A stretch of 64,000 bases of DNA from Schoenoplectus triqueter (taxonomy: Eukaryota > Streptophyta > Magnoliopsida > Poales > Cyperaceae): NCBI GenBank assembly GCA_964058805.1, contig CAXKVV010000115.1, positions 1 to 64,000 of the forward strand, written 5' to 3'. The notes below the pieces were generated by a model, which was not told where the DNA came from, ran no database searches, and saw nothing but the letters and a program-made list of their open reading frames with translations. Positions within the stretch are counted from its first letter, which is position 1; each line of letters begins with the position of its first letter. Position numbers and translations under genes: made by a program. Positions 62,733 to 64,000 of the stretch are shown piece by piece.

Positions 62733-63110
62733 GGGATCGGTTGACAATGGGTTATTTTGACAATTTTAACAATAGATCTCTAAATAAAATAAAATAAAAT
62801 AAAATCTTAAAATTAATTTTTTTATAGATGTATTTTTCTATCTTTAGATTGATGATCATTCAAATTTCATACAATTTCATTATCGTTTGATAGTCCATCA
62901 AAGACCGTTAAATTGAAACCGTTGCAAATTATATGAAAATTTGATGGTTTTTGATGGACTATCAAACGATAATGAAATTGCATAAAATTTGAATGACCAT
63001 CAATCTAAACGTAGAAGAACACATCTATATCATTTTTAAGATTTTTTTTTATATTTATTTAGAGGTCCATTGTCAAGGTTGTCAAAATAACCCATTGTCA
63101 ATGGATCCCC
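62733..63110. mobile_element. Fold-back MITE, near-perfect full-length inverted repeat
   Basis: The left end (gggatcggttgacaatgggt, then tattttgacaa) matches the reverse complement of the right end (ggggatccattgacaatggg, then ttattttgacaa). The pairing continues inwards: ctctaaataaa, tagatgt, tagattgatg, tcattcaaatttcat, caatttcattatcgtttg and atagtccatcaaa all recur inverted. The whole 378 bp can fold into one long hairpin with a loop of some 50 bases near 62930. It is non-coding. Half of a second copy is at 26068-26267. Target duplication is not clear. Confidence 0.85.
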
Positions 63111-63112
63111 AC

Positions 63113-63115
63113 TGA

Positions 63116-63147
<32 letters not shown>

Positions 63148-63148
63148 G
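63113..63148. repeat. TA microsatellite
   Basis: About 14 TA units followed by gtatatag, directly beside the right end of the fold-back MITE. The MITE may have inserted into this TA-rich site. Confidence 0.9.
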
Positions 63149-64000
63149 TAAAACTAGTGTGTTTCTATGAGTACAAATCTCCTCTGTGATCCTAACCTTT
63201 TGTGCTTCTGCTATGCATAAACACTGTAACCATATATATAAAGAGAGTTTGTGTTACACTTCATAAGTACTTCAACCGAAATGCTAACGGTTAAAAATTT
63301 CTGTCTCCAAAATATTATTCTTGATAGCTCAAAAAAAATATGTATAAAAAACATATATATTATACCATTTTTTTATCAATTTATTATTTTTTAAAGATGA
63401 CCCACTTTTACATACAAACATTAGTATTTTTCTATTACTTCTACGTTATGTTTCAAAAATCATTAAAAATAATAATAATATTTTAAAAATAGAAAAATTA
63501 GGTGTACTATAATAAGTTTTTTATATTTTTTTGAGCTATCTCGATTACTCGAACACTGGATTGTAAAATTTGAACAATATCCTTTTCGGTCGAAAAAATA
63601 CTTATAAAAACATAATAAACAAACTCTGTATATAATAATAGAAAGTCAAGGACCCAAAAACAATGGAATCGCCATATATTATAATAGTCTAGACCCGTGC
63701 TATAACAAACTTGCTTATATAATATTATCATGGTTAACTACTCTTCGTTTCAAGCACTCTTCTTTGTTTGCTGTGATGGTTCATTAATATTTTCTCCCCT
63801 ATATTTTTATTAAAACAATTGTCATATATGATAACGTACGGAAAATAAATTATTCGCATCATTTGCTAAGGTACGTTTTTAAGTTATACTTTTACAATTT
63901 TTTTTGTTTTATATGAAAATAAGAAAGAGTTTGACTACAATGCTACGCGTAGCACGGATGACCTGTGTGCCACGGACCGTTTCTTTGTCTTCAAAGTTTA
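63149..64000. other. AT-rich end of window, no recognised feature
   Basis: AT-rich DNA with short homopolymers. A 74-codon minus-strand open frame at 63507-63731 has low-complexity content and no recognised motif. The last ~60 bases are more GC-rich (cgcgtagcacggatgacc) and may be the beginning of something outside the window. Confidence 0.4.

Noticed and set aside
1..64000. tRNA, rRNA or other structured RNA genes
   Set aside because: I saw no cloverleaf-like or rRNA sequence on either strand; a dedicated covariance search would be needed to exclude small ones.

Overview
This is a stretch of flowering-plant nuclear DNA: multi-exon genes with GT-AG introns, an F-box/FBD family protein, an SRA-SET (SUVH) methyltransferase, plant-type MITEs, a Mutator-like element and a solo LTR. 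It is AT-rich throughout. I cannot name the species from the sequence.

Bases 1-23,212 are satellite DNA. A monomer of about 183 bp is organised into a 20-monomer higher-order repeat (HOR) of exactly 3,539 bp. There are five full copies that look nearly identical by eye (starting at 2, 3541, 7080, 10619 and 14158) and a sixth broken at 19,420. A 196-bp scrambled junction (19,421-19,616) follows, then a 575-bp piece of a seventh copy. From 20,192 to 23,212 lies a much older, diverged version of the same HOR with its monomers in the same order, interrupted by two unrelated inserts. This reads as the edge of a homogenising, possibly (peri)centromeric, array.

Bases 23,213-26,930 are transition DNA: degenerate AT-rich repeats, a GC-richer composite transposon region with an hAT-like element, four units of a second ~180-bp tandem repeat, and half of a fold-back MITE whose full copy lies near 62.9 kb.

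Bases 27,334-41,204 (+) hold a complete condensin SMC4 gene. Its 28 coding exons join in frame to 1,252 codons. Convergent to it, at 45,348-43,017 (-), is a four-exon F-box/LRR/FBD gene.

Bases 45.4-53 kb are gene-poor: microsatellites, a 27-bp tandem repeat, a cluster of CGTTATAACG palindromes and transposon ends. At 53.08-54.56 kb is a decayed copy of a WRNIP1/MgsA-type AAA+ ATPase gene.

Bases 55.2-60 kb (+) hold a SUVH-class histone H3K9 methyltransferase gene. It has a TATA box, a leader containing a hairpin, a short upstream coding exon that looks like a retrotransposon Gag N-terminus, a solo LTR in the next intron, and one long exon encoding SRA, pre-SET, SET and post-SET. From 60.3 to 64 kb there is an internally deleted Mutator-like element, an hAT-like fragment, the complete fold-back MITE, a TA microsatellite and AT-rich DNA.

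The three recognisable chromatin or genome-maintenance genes (SMC4, the WRNIP1 relic, SUVH) lie beside a satellite array. I see no evidence that they are co-regulated; their closeness is probably incidental.
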